From Cohnella fermenti (lineage in GTDB: Bacteria; Bacillota; Bacilli; Paenibacillales; Paenibacillaceae): a stretch of 64,000 nucleotides of DNA. Under the pieces are notes generated by a model. The model ran no database searches. It saw nothing but the letters and a program-made list of their open reading frames with translations, and was not told where the DNA came from. Shown here piece by piece: positions 52,343-61,036 of this stretch (its first letter is position 1; every line of letters begins with the position of its first letter). The stretch covers positions 248,001 through 312,000 of the forward strand of contig NZ_SSOB01000002.1 of NCBI RefSeq assembly GCF_004801405.1, in the 5' to 3' direction. The position numbers and the translations under genes were made by a program.

Positions 52343-53061
52343 GTCGCGAGTGGCACGGAACAATCATGACCTTCAACCTGAGGTCAACGTGGAATCCGAC
52401 GGCGACGACGCCTGGCCGCGACGGCGGATGGGATGGCGAGCACTGCGCGATTCTCTACAAGAAGAGCGAGTGGCGCGTCGTCGAGCAGGGCAGCTTCGCC
52501 CTGTCGGATACGCCTGACCGCCTGGGAGGTCTGTGCTGGAACGCCGTCTACCCGCGAATGTCCACCTGGACCCGGCTCCGGCGCCCGATGTCGGGCGCGG
52601 ACGGGGCGGCGGACTTGACGACGGCGAACTTGAACGCAGACCGGGCGGTCGAGCCCTTCGAGCTGGCCGTGTTCAACACCCACTTGGACGACAGCAGCGA
52701 GGAATCGCAGACCAAAGGCATGGAGATCATCAAAGCCAGAGCTGGCCTTCTGAGGCAGCGGGCAGCGCTGCCCGTCGTCATCGCCGGCGACCTGAACGTG
52801 TCTCCGGGGCATCCCGTGATCCGCAGCTTGCAGGAATTCGGCTGCCGGGACGGGTACTCGGCGGCGGCCGGGAGCCAGGAGCAGGTGCCCGGATGCACCT
52901 CCCACGCCTTCGCCGGCGAGACGGAGGGAGAGCCGATCGACTACGTCTTCGCCTCCCCGGAGCTTCGCCTCGAGAGCCTCGTCGTCGATCGCTCCCGCCA
53001 CGAGGGACGTTACCCGTCCGATCACTATCCGGTCGTGGCCAAGCTCTCGGCAACTCCATAA
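52339..53061 (+). pseudogene. Endonuclease/exonuclease/phosphatase-family protein with N-terminal deletion
   Basis: 240 codons, open. MTFNLRS is the usual first strand, but it is followed within about 25 residues by GEHCAILYKKSEW, a segment that normally lies about 70 residues later. The lost stretch would hold the conserved catalytic Glu (GxQE). The rest is regular: FNTHLDDSSEESQ, VIAGDLNVSPGHPVI, IDYVFASPEL, and SDHYPVVAKL with the terminal catalytic His. It is thus probably inactive as a phosphodiesterase. The ATGA overlap with the preceding remnant suggests they decayed together. Confidence 0.6.
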
Positions 53062-53068
53062 CGCCCAG

Positions 53069-53109
53069 AAAGCCGTTCCACCGTCCGAGAAGACGGGGAA
53101 CGGCTTTTT
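53069..53109 (+). terminator. Terminator of the remnant operon
   Basis: 11-bp stem AAAGCCGTTCC / GGAACGGCTTT, 17-nt loop, T run of five. Confidence 0.9.
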
Positions 53110-53452
53110 GTTGCATGTGCGCTGCCCGATAAAGCCCGCGCCATGCGCCTGACCCGACGATCCACGCGATTTGCCAATTTATACACTCTTGATTGCACTC
53201 GGATTTATGTGAGGTTTAATGAATCGTTATGGGATACCTACCCAAATTATTTTAATAGGTATTTACTTTTAGCCCACTATAATATACATTTTGATTATAA
53301 ATGGAATCTCTTACTATTATAACTTGGCATCTAATTTATTGAGCGCTACTGAATTAGATGCACACTTCAAACGAATGGTGGTTGGATTGTGAAAAAGAGG
53401 AAAAGGGCTGACGCATTCGCCTATTTAACCCCAATGATTGGAGGAAGTATTT
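53110..53452 (+). other. AT-rich upstream region of the protease island
   Basis: Base composition shifts sharply to AT-rich from about 53160. No gene is evident. AT-rich promoter-like runs (TATAATATAC near 53278-53287) and the ribosome site GGAGG at 53440-53444 lie here. Confidence 0.45.
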
Positions 53453-54094
53453 ATGAAATATAAAACAAAACTCAAGTTAGTTGTCTGCACTATTTTGTTT
53501 TCTACAATTACCATCTCTACATGGGCAATAACCAATTCGAATAATAATAAATCAGATGCTGTAGAGCATCCCACCACCGTCAACACTGTAGGTAGAATTA
53601 ATGCTTCGCTTCAGGTTTTACCGATAAATGAATCCATCGACAAAGCAGATCTCATTGCAAAAGTAGAAATAGTCAAAACTGAAAAAGAAATTTCGAAACC
53701 TAGCCAAAAGACCATTTTAGCTGCAAAAATCATTGAAACTATTAAAGCTGATTCTAGGAACGAAAACATTGACGTTATACACATTCTTCAAAATGGAAAT
53801 TCGACGGCTCTCATTAATGGAAACAAAATATTTCAACCTGCCGAACAATATGTCCTTTTCTTAAAACGTGCCGTAGGAGAGGAATATGATCTCACGAATA
53901 CCTATTGGATTCTTGGTGAAGAAACAAATATCTACGAAGATTTGGGCAATGGTCTGTTATCTAAGTGGGCATTAACAGATGCAGACTTAACTGAAGTTGA
54001 AGAAAAACAAACTGCCAGCAAGAACGCCGTAAGCGGAACACAGATCCTTAGCGAAGATAAGTTCAAGGCGTTCATCCAAAATACACAAGACTAA
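53453..54094 (+). CDS. Secreted protein of unknown function beside a matrixin-like protease
   Basis: 213 residues. Signal peptide (about 1-26), then a mostly beta domain (about 48-165) with the pattern KADLIAKVEIVKTEKE...IDVIHILQNGN...FQPAEQYVLFLKRA...YWILGEETNIYE. This pattern (ADLI-V, V-ILQ-G, F-GE-YVLFL) is one I associate with secreted OB/netrin-like domains, some of which inhibit metalloproteases; that link is only a hypothesis. AT-rich codon use unlike its neighbours suggests transfer. GGAGG lies 8 nt before the ATG. The protease gene starts 21 nt downstream. Confidence 0.65.
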   Translation: MKYKTKLKLVVCTILFSTITISTWAITNSNNNKSDAVEHPTTVNTVGRINASLQVLPINESIDKADLIAKVEIVKTEKEISKPSQKTILAAKIIETIKADSRNENIDVIHILQNGNSTALINGNKIFQPAEQYVLFLKRAVGEEYDLTNTYWILGEETNIYEDLGNGLLSKWALTDADLTEVEEKQTASKNAVSGTQILSEDKFKAFIQNTQD

Positions 54095-54115
54095 ACAGAC
54101 AAAGAGGTGATTATT

Positions 54116-54697
54116 ATGATTAGAAAATTACTAACAGTCATGTTACTTATTTCTATAATCATGCCAGCAACCGTATCTGCTCACCCCGTTGGTTCCCCAT
54201 GTTCTCCAGGGAGCGATACCGCAACAGTAGGCTATGTAGTGGATTGTTTCAACCACCAGGCAAATGCATCATTTAACTATCGAATAGACTCTGGCGTTAC
54301 TACACTCTATTCTGGTTACGTAACTACCGGCGCGGCAAATTGGAATGCTACTGGAATTGTTTCTATCTCGAAAAGTATTACTTCTACTTCACAAGGATAT
54401 GTATATACTTATACAGATCCTAATACCTCCTACCAGGCAACATTCGGTTTTATTACCTCTGATTCCAATGGCCATTTGATAAGTTGGACCATTATGCTCA
54501 ACAAGTCATTAATGGACGGATATTCTGATGCAAAAAACAAGGAAATTGCAACACACGAATTTGGCCATGCAATAGGCTTAAATGACTTAACCAATTTCTC
54601 GAATAGTGACAAGCTTATGTATTCTTTCAGTTCTCGTACTGCATCGACTCCAACGACTAAGGATCAAAACGGGGCAATAGAGGCTACTAAGCACTAA
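54116..54697 (+). CDS. Matrixin-like secreted zinc metalloprotease
   Basis: 193 residues. Signal peptide (about 1-22), then a compact catalytic domain with the zinc site HEFGHAIGLND (147-157, HExxHxxGxxD, where Asp replaces the usual third His) and Met-turn Met168 in KLMYSFSS. There is no propeptide, so activity may be held in check by a partner such as the preceding gene product. AGAGGTG precedes the ATG at 54116. AT-rich codon use marks it as part of a foreign-looking island. Substrate unknown. Confidence 0.82.
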   Translation: MIRKLLTVMLLISIIMPATVSAHPVGSPCSPGSDTATVGYVVDCFNHQANASFNYRIDSGVTTLYSGYVTTGAANWNATGIVSISKSITSTSQGYVYTYTDPNTSYQATFGFITSDSNGHLISWTIMLNKSLMDGYSDAKNKEIATHEFGHAIGLNDLTNFSNSDKLMYSFSSRTASTPTTKDQNGAIEATKH

Positions 54698-54718
54698 ATT
54701 TTTATATTTGAAATCGTA

Positions 54719-54764
54719 AAGTCCTTGATTGAGTAAAATCGATCAGGGACTTATTTTTATTGAC
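54719..54764 (+). terminator. Terminator of the protease operon
   Basis: AAGTCCTTGAT pairs (with G-T) with ATCAGGGACTT; the tail is ATTTTTATT. Confidence 0.8.
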
Positions 54765-55397
54765 TTTTATAGAGAACCTCTATAAGAATTTGGGAGTTTA
54801 ATTGTGAAAAATCAAATTCGTTCAGAGGTTAGAGGGCTTAGAGATACAATGAATGTGAAAAGTTCTGTGGCAACAAAGAACGTTGTCACCCCTTACAATA
54901 AAAAGTTTTCATATGCGGGCCATCCGTGATTATAAAAAGCCCACTCTAGCGTGAATACTGAAATCGCGTGTGAAAAACCGTTCTATTGCGCCGTGGAGAA
55001 TTGCCTATTGTAGCCCCATATAGTACGTGTATTAAATTACACGCGCTTAGGCGCATGATTTGTATGAAAACATTGGGGGTAAACTTTCCCCTAGGCGGAG
55101 AAATGTCTGAGCAGAGAAGTTAAAAGGTATTTGACGTACATCTGACAAATGGGATACAACGTTGTTACAATCCGTTAGCGAATGGTCTATCCATTTTGGG
55201 GTTTGCCTAAATCTGTTATAGACCGACTTTTGTGGGGTTTAACATAAGCGGAAAATTTTTCAACTCAAAGATGTGGACATATGTGGAAAATCCAAATTGC
55301 TCGCTATCGCGCCTCGCCAAAGTAATTTTTCGCATAAAGTCCCGACAGCCGACGACATCACCATCACACCACAGTCTTCACCTCCTCCCGCTCCCTC
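54765..55397 (+). repeat. Gene-free AT-rich stretch with degenerate phased-palindrome copies
   Basis: No gene seen. Decayed cores of the intergenic repeat family occur at 54801 (ATTGTGAAAAATCAAAT) and 54853 (ATGTGAAAAGTTC), 51 bp apart at the TGTG, with weaker copies at 54969 (TGTGAAAAACCG), 55281 (ATGTGGAAAATCC) and 55322 (GTAATTTTTCGCATAAA). Base composition returns to GC-rich after about 55330. Confidence 0.6.
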
Positions 55398-56111
55398 CTA
55401 CTCCGTCCGAAGAGGAAGGCTCCCCTTGCGCTGCGCCAGAATCTCCGGGATGTGCAGCTCCCGCAGCACCGCGACGACCTCCTGCACGCTGATCTTCTCG
55501 AACTTCTTCAGGATGCTGTGGATCTGCGACTTCAGCGTCGAAGGCTCGACGTGGCGCATCCGGCAGATCTCCTGGCGGCTGTAATCCTTCAGCAGCAGGT
55601 CGAGCACCTCGAGCTCGGTCGGCGTGAGCTGCGTCAGGATGTGGAAGTTGCGCAGCAGGCTGTCCTCGTTCGTCTTGATCCGCTTGAACTCGCGGGTGAT
55701 TTTGCCCGCGATGTTCGCATGCAGCGACGGCACGCCGCGGTAGGCGTCCTTCACGGCGGTCCGAATCTCCTCGGCGGGCATGTTCTTCAGCAGGTAGTTC
55801 GTCGCCCCGAGCTCGAAGGCGCGGAAAACCGTGTCGTCAGTCTCGCACACAGTGAGCATCACAATCTTGATGTCTGGCATGTAGGCCAGAATCTCGGACG
55901 TCGCCCGCAGCCCCGCCTGCTTGTCCTCCAGCTCGATGTCCATCAGGATGACGTCCGGTCGGTGGAGCGCCGCAAGCATCGTCCCCTCGTACCCGCTGGC
56001 CGCCCGGCCGACGAATTCGAGCTGCGGGTCCTTGGACAGAATCATCTGATAGCGCTTGGATATGAGGTTGTCGTCCTCGACGATGAGCACCTTGATGACG
56101 GGTTCGCTCAT
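55398..56111 (-). CDS. LuxR-type response regulator
   Basis: 237 residues. Receiver with VEDDNLISKRYQ and phosphoacceptor Asp58 (VILMDIELED), a conserved Lys in NYLLKNMPAE, then a LuxR-like HTH (LTPTELEVLDLLLKDYSRQEICRM, VEPSTLKSQIHSIL). It begins 15 nt after the kinase stop on the minus strand, so they form an operon. The divergent ABC importer plus GH5 operon is the likely target, perhaps through the inverted repeat at 57735-57820. Confidence 0.9.
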   Translation of the reverse strand: MSEPVIKVLIVEDDNLISKRYQMILSKDPQLEFVGRAASGYEGTMLAALHRPDVILMDIELEDKQAGLRATSEILAYMPDIKIVMLTVCETDDTVFRAFELGATNYLLKNMPAEEIRTAVKDAYRGVPSLHANIAGKITREFKRIKTNEDSLLRNFHILTQLTPTELEVLDLLLKDYSRQEICRMRHVEPSTLKSQIHSILKKFEKISVQEVVAVLRELHIPEILAQRKGSLPLRTE

Positions 56112-56126
56112 ACGCGTCTCGCCCCC

Positions 56127-57653
56127 TTATATCTTGGATGTCCGAAGCAAGGGCATCACGATCCGGAAGGAGGTGCCCTCTCCCGGCTTGCTGACGGCCC
56201 CGATCTTGCCCCCGTGCGTCGTCACGATGGAGTGGCTGAGCGACAGCCCGACTCCCCAGTTCGTCGCCGTCGGCTTGGACGAGAAGAACGGCTGGAAGAT
56301 CTCCGCGAGATGCTCCTCGGGAATGCCGACTCCGTTGTCGCGGACGATCAGCTCCACCCACTTATGCTTGACGTTCGTCTCGATGTCGATCCGCCTCGAG
56401 TTCTCCGGCACGCTCGCCAGCGCTTCCGCCGCGTTCGCGAGAAGATTCTCGAGCACCTGCGAGAAATAATAAGGATCGGCCATAATCGTGATCGGCTGCG
56501 GCCTCGGTTCGTAATGAACATTGATCCGCTTAAGTCTCGGCGCCAGCTCCGCAAGCAATCGGCCCAGCAGCTCTTGCAGCAGCACCGGTTCCAGCTCCAT
56601 TTTCGACTTCATGGTCTTCTTGTGAACATCGTCCAGCCGATCGTAGATGCCCCGGCACCGCTGCTCGATGACCTTGATCTCCCGGACGACCTCCGGCGAC
56701 TCCTCGCACATGGCCTCCAGGAATTCCGTCTGCGCCATGATGCCGAGCAGCTCGTTCTTCATGTAATGACTGTACACTCTTGAGGTTAGCACAGCCGAAT
56801 CGATGTTGCGAGAGATGACCGATTCCTGGTTGCGGATACGGTTCTGGATACGGGCGTACTTCACGATGCCGTACAGGCTGACGAACAGGCAGCAGCCGAC
56901 GATATAAGGAAGCAGCGCGTACATCGACGGATTGCCCACCAGGTTGATCGGCTTGAAGCGAACGAAGCGGGCCGCCTTGGACACCGTGATCAGCACGTCG
57001 GGCGCCCAGAAGTTGATGTAGTAGTAGGTCACTTGAAGGGAGACGTAGCTGATCAGGATCATCGCGATGTTGCTGCGGATCTGCCTCAGCTTGGGAGCGT
57101 CGAAGAACGCATACACAAGGAGGAAAATCCCCCCGCCAATATAGCCCGTATTCAAGACGAAGGTGACGCGATGGATAAGCTCGTAGGCGGCGACGAACGC
57201 CTGCGACGTCATGACGTCCGGATACAGCCGGTAATACAGCGCTTCATAGAAGGAAGGATCGTACAGGACGATCTGGACGACGCAAGGAACGGCGAGCAGC
57301 GACAGGAGCCTGCGGCTCTTGGCTCCGGTGAGATTAAACGCGAAGAAGACGGCGGAGAGCAGCCCGCAGTACAGGAACGACATCGAGAAGACGTTCATCC
57401 CCCGGATGAGCATATACCGCGAGATCGGCAGGTAGAGCAGTTGATTCTGCAAGTCGCGGGTAATGCCGAAGAACCCGTACAGACGGTAATAGTAATAGGC
57501 GTCCTTCGCCATGTAGGTCATGATACCGCTTACGACAAGCAGGAAGGACAAGCCCATGCCCAGCATAAACAGCGTCGCCCTCGTATATTTCTGCTGGGTG
57601 AGGCAGAAGATGGCTATGGCGAAGAAGAGCAGGAACATGAAGAAGATGAACAT
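56127..57653 (-). CDS. Sensor histidine kinase with eight-helix membrane sensor
   Basis: 508 residues. About seven or eight transmembrane helices (1-265), a coiled coil (268-292), a dimerisation helix with probable phospho-His296 in SRVYSHYMKNELLGIMAQTE, and an HATPase domain with LENLLANAAEAL, DNGVGIPEEHLAEIFQPFFSSK and NWGVGLSLSHSIVTTHGG. The His box is shortened relative to classic HisKA and reads like the SpoOB/DcuS-type group. AAGGATGGGG precedes the ATG. Membrane-embedded sensing next to a sugar importer suggests it senses substrate or transporter status. Confidence 0.88.
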   Translation of the reverse strand: MFIFFMFLLFFAIAIFCLTQQKYTRATLFMLGMGLSFLLVVSGIMTYMAKDAYYYYRLYGFFGITRDLQNQLLYLPISRYMLIRGMNVFSMSFLYCGLLSAVFFAFNLTGAKSRRLLSLLAVPCVVQIVLYDPSFYEALYYRLYPDVMTSQAFVAAYELIHRVTFVLNTGYIGGGIFLLVYAFFDAPKLRQIRSNIAMILISYVSLQVTYYYINFWAPDVLITVSKAARFVRFKPINLVGNPSMYALLPYIVGCCLFVSLYGIVKYARIQNRIRNQESVISRNIDSAVLTSRVYSHYMKNELLGIMAQTEFLEAMCEESPEVVREIKVIEQRCRGIYDRLDDVHKKTMKSKMELEPVLLQELLGRLLAELAPRLKRINVHYEPRPQPITIMADPYYFSQVLENLLANAAEALASVPENSRRIDIETNVKHKWVELIVRDNGVGIPEEHLAEIFQPFFSSKPTATNWGVGLSLSHSIVTTHGGKIGAVSKPGEGTSFRIVMPLLRTSKI

Positions 57654-57734
57654 CGCGGCCCCATCCTTCCGGTCGATCCGAACTCGATTTGAACTCGATC
57701 TGAACTATTCTAAGGCCGTCCCGGGTGCTTGGCT

Positions 57735-57820
57735 AGGTTGAAGTTTTATCCCCCCCGCCGCGCCGGCATCGCGGCGAATCCGGGGGCCTGCGCCGACGGA
57801 GGGGGACAAAAGATCAACCT
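57735..57820. promoter_or_regulatory. Long imperfect inverted repeat between kinase and importer genes
   Basis: AGGTTGAAGTTTTATCCCCC (57735-57754) and GGGGGACAAAAGATCAACCT (57801-57820) are complementary at 17 of 20 positions and 46 bp apart. It is the only notable structure in the 226-bp divergent gap. It could be a pair of response-regulator sites. Confidence 0.5.
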
Positions 57821-57879
57821 TATCCCGGCCTCCGATTGATTGTACGATTAAGGCATCAACGAATCAGGAGGGGTTAAAT

Positions 57880-59169
57880 GTGAGAAAGAGAAGTTATGCA
57901 GGCCTGTTGCTGACCGCCGCCCTCGCCGTAACCGCAGCCGGATGCGGCTCCGATAACGAAAGCGCTCCGAGCGGCGAAGCCGGCGCCGAGAAGGTCGTCC
58001 TCACCTATTATACCTGGACGGACGAAGCCGACTACATGCAGAAGATTGTGGACGCTTTCAACGCGCAGAACAGCGACATCGAGGTCAAGATGACGACGGT
58101 GAGCAACGACGCCGACGAATACAACACCAAGATCATGACGAACCTGTCCGGCGGCTCCGACATGGACGTCTACAGCATCAACGGCACGGCGAGCCTCGGC
58201 CTGTTCTCCTCGAAGAACCAGCTGCTCGAGCTGACGGACCGGATCAAAGCCGCGAACGTGGACATCGGCGCTTACGGCCCGAGCTTCCAGGATATCACCT
58301 CGACGCTGACGGACGGCAAGTATTACGCGCTGCCGTACCGGACCTCCCAGTACGCCCTGTTCTACAATAAGGCTATCTTCGACAAGGAAGGCCTTCCTTA
58401 TCCGACGCAGATGACGTGGGACGAATACGCGGACCTCGCCAAGCAAATGACGAAGGGCGAAGGCGCGGACAAGCAGTGGGGCGGCTATTACGCCGACTGG
58501 ATGATCGCCCCGCTGGGAGCGCTGCAGCAAGGCGCCACCATTCTGGACGACGATCTGACCCCCGTGCAGAATTGGCTGACCTTCCTCGACCGGATCTACT
58601 ATCAGGACCAGTCGCACATGAGCTACAAGCAGATGAAGGCGGAGAGCACCGACTGGATCAAGCAGTTCGAGAGCGGCAACGTCGCCATGCTCGTCAACGG
58701 CGAATGGACCGTCAACATGCTGAAGGCGGACATCGCCGCCGGCAAGACGGACATCGACTTCGACATGACGCTGCTGCCGCAGCCGGAAGGCGTGTCCGAC
58801 CCGACGACGGTCGGCGGGGTGAGCACGTTCATGGGCATCAACCCGAAGGGCAAGAACCTCGACGCCGCCTTCAAGTTCGTGCAATTCGTCACGGGCGAGC
58901 AGGGCGAGTCGATCATCGCCGAGTCCAGCGTGCTGCCGGCCTACTCCAGCGACGCGACGAAGGAAGCGTTCCTGAACGCGACCGGCATCCAGGGCAGCGG
59001 CGCCTTCTTCGAAGCGAACACCGTCGTCGAGAATCAGCCCGTCGCGAACATCAATGACGTGAACGCGGCCTTCAGCGAGCAGCGCGACCTGTTCCTCTTC
59101 CAGGAGCAAGACGCGGCCAAGACGACCGACGAATTCATCAAGCAACGCCAGTCGGCGCTCGGCCAATAA
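57880..59169 (+). CDS. Carbohydrate ABC transporter substrate-binding lipoprotein
   Basis: 429 residues. Lipobox AAGC (Cys22), Ser/Gly/Glu linker, then a family-1 solute-binding fold: VVLTYYTWTDEADYMQKIVDAFNAQ, RTSQYALFYNKAIFDKEGLPYP, and FMGINPKGKNLDAAFKFVQFVTG. GTG start at 57880 with AGGAGG 8 nt upstream. It is the first gene of a four-gene operon with two permeases and a GH5. The ligand is probably an oligosaccharide that GH5 cuts after uptake. Confidence 0.93.
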   Translation: MRKRSYAGLLLTAALAVTAAGCGSDNESAPSGEAGAEKVVLTYYTWTDEADYMQKIVDAFNAQNSDIEVKMTTVSNDADEYNTKIMTNLSGGSDMDVYSINGTASLGLFSSKNQLLELTDRIKAANVDIGAYGPSFQDITSTLTDGKYYALPYRTSQYALFYNKAIFDKEGLPYPTQMTWDEYADLAKQMTKGEGADKQWGGYYADWMIAPLGALQQGATILDDDLTPVQNWLTFLDRIYYQDQSHMSYKQMKAESTDWIKQFESGNVAMLVNGEWTVNMLKADIAAGKTDIDFDMTLLPQPEGVSDPTTVGGVSTFMGINPKGKNLDAAFKFVQFVTGEQGESIIAESSVLPAYSSDATKEAFLNATGIQGSGAFFEANTVVENQPVANINDVNAAFSEQRDLFLFQEQDAAKTTDEFIKQRQSALGQ

Positions 59170-59271
59170 GAAGCTATCCATGACGCTATCCCATCGGCTG
59201 CCGCTCAATTGCCTGACGGCAGCCGATGCCGTTCCGAAGCGCCCGACTGACGTCCATAAGGAGTGATCGCA

Positions 59272-60156
59272 TTGAAGCGACGTCTGCCCTACAGAGACTA
59301 CGCGACCGGGACGCTGTTCATCCTTCCGGCGTTCGTTCTGTTTGCCGTCTTTATTCTCTACCCGCTTGTCTACGGCTTCTACATGAGCTTCACCGACTAC
59401 GGCGGCTTCAACATCAAGCCGAACTTCACGGGCCTCGCCAATTACAAGAAGCTGCTCGGGGATGCGTACTTCCAGATCTCCTTGAAGAACAACCTGATCT
59501 ACACTGCCTTGTTCGTTCCCTTGACGATGCTGTTCGCCCTGCTCGCGGCCATCGCCCTGAACAGCGTCCTGCACCTTCGCCAATACTTGCGGGTCGCCTT
59601 CTACTTCCCTTACATCACGTCGATGGTGTCCATCGCGATCGTGTGGGGACTTCTGCTCAACCCGGAGCGCGGCCCCGTCAACCATATCCTGAAGGCCATC
59701 GGCATCGCGCACCCGCCGGAATGGCTGATGTCCTCCGACTGGGCACTGGTCGCCGTCGTGCTCGTCGCGGTGTGGAAGAGCTTCGGCTACTACATGATCA
59801 TCCTGCTCGCCGGGCTTCAGGGCATTCCCGAATACTTGTACGAATCCGCCCGGCTCGACGGCGCCGGCCGGTTCAAGCAGTTCCTCTACATCACGCTGCC
59901 GAGCCTGTCTCCGACGCTGTTCATGGTGCTTGTCCTGACGGTCATCAACTCGTTCCAGGTGTTCGACCTCGTGTCGGTCATGACCGACGGCGGGCCGGGG
60001 CGGTCGACGAACGTGCTCGTGTTCCGCATCTACCAGGAGGCGTTTATCCACTACCGGATGGGCTATGCCGCTTCGATGTCCGTCGTGCTGTTCCTGATCA
60101 TCATGATCATCTCGATTGTGCAATTCCGTCTGGAGCGAAAATGGGTGACCTACTAG
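59272..60156 (+). CDS. Carbohydrate ABC transporter permease, MalF type
   Basis: 294 residues, six helices, EAA loop EYLYESARLDGAGRFKQFLYITLPSL. I start at the TTG 59272 (LKRRLPYRDY), eight bases after AAGGAG; a GTG three codons upstream overlaps that ribosome site. CUT1 permease partner of the next gene. No ATPase gene is present in the operon. Confidence 0.92.
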   Translation: MKRRLPYRDYATGTLFILPAFVLFAVFILYPLVYGFYMSFTDYGGFNIKPNFTGLANYKKLLGDAYFQISLKNNLIYTALFVPLTMLFALLAAIALNSVLHLRQYLRVAFYFPYITSMVSIAIVWGLLLNPERGPVNHILKAIGIAHPPEWLMSSDWALVAVVLVAVWKSFGYYMIILLAGLQGIPEYLYESARLDGAGRFKQFLYITLPSLSPTLFMVLVLTVINSFQVFDLVSVMTDGGPGRSTNVLVFRIYQEAFIHYRMGYAASMSVVLFLIIMIISIVQFRLERKWVTY

Positions 60157-60172
60157 AGAGGAGAAGACCGCT

Positions 60173-61018
60173 ATGCTGAATGCCCTCGGGAACAAGAGAC
60201 GGGACAGGATTGCCTACGCTCTCCTTCTGGTTCTGCTGGTCGCCTGCTCGATCGTCGCTTTGTTCCCTTTTCTATGGATGATATCGGCTTCCCTGCGCAC
60301 CGACGTGGACCTGTTCCGCAACCCGATGAACTGGATACCCCAGTCGCTGTACCTCGATAACTTCAAGGAGGTCTGGACGGCGATCCCGTTCGGCACGTAC
60401 TTCTGGAATACGCTCAAGCTGACCGTCATCATCACCGTCCTTCAGGTGCTCATCTGCTCCATGGCGGCCTATGCGTTCGCCAAGCTGCGAATTCCGTTCA
60501 AGAATGCGATCTTCCTGCTGTTCATGACGAACCTGATGATGCCCTGGCACTCGATCATGGTTCCCCAGTTCACCGTCGTCAGCGAGCTCGGCCTCTACAA
60601 CACGCATACGGGCTACGTTCTCGTTCAGTTGTTCAGCGGCTTCGGCATTTTCCTGCTGCGGCAGTTCTTCCTGTCCCTTCCCGCCGAGCTGAACGAAGCG
60701 GCCCGCATCGACGGCTTCGGCGAATGGGCCATCTACTGGCGCATCATCCTGCCGCTTGCCCGCGCGGGCGTCTCGACGCTGGCCATCTTCACCTTCACGT
60801 TCATGTGGAACGATTACCTGGCGCCGCTGATCTATCTTCAGGACGACGGCCTGAAGACGCTGCAGCTCGGCCTCAAGTCGTTCCAGACCGAGCATACGAC
60901 CGACTACGGCCTGCTTATGGCGGGCACGCTGATCGCCACGATCCCGATGGTTGTCGTCTTCCTCGCCGGGGAGCGGTTCTTCACGAAGGGCGTCGCCACC
61001 ACCGGCATGAAAAATTAA
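60173..61018 (+). CDS. Carbohydrate ABC transporter permease, MalG type
   Basis: 281 residues, six helices, EAA loop ELNEAARIDGFGEWAIYWRIILPL. AGAGGAG precedes the ATG, 16 nt after the MalF-type gene. Forms the membrane channel with it; energised presumably by a shared MsmX-type ATPase encoded elsewhere. Confidence 0.93.
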   Translation: MLNALGNKRRDRIAYALLLVLLVACSIVALFPFLWMISASLRTDVDLFRNPMNWIPQSLYLDNFKEVWTAIPFGTYFWNTLKLTVIITVLQVLICSMAAYAFAKLRIPFKNAIFLLFMTNLMMPWHSIMVPQFTVVSELGLYNTHTGYVLVQLFSGFGIFLLRQFFLSLPAELNEAARIDGFGEWAIYWRIILPLARAGVSTLAIFTFTFMWNDYLAPLIYLQDDGLKTLQLGLKSFQTEHTTDYGLLMAGTLIATIPMVVVFLAGERFFTKGVATTGMKN

Positions 61019-61036
61019 CCGACAAGGAGAACCCCC

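Noticed and set aside
55232..55584. Short plus-strand ORFs before the response regulator stop
   Set aside because: They span repeat remnants and the antisense of the regulator gene; no start signal.
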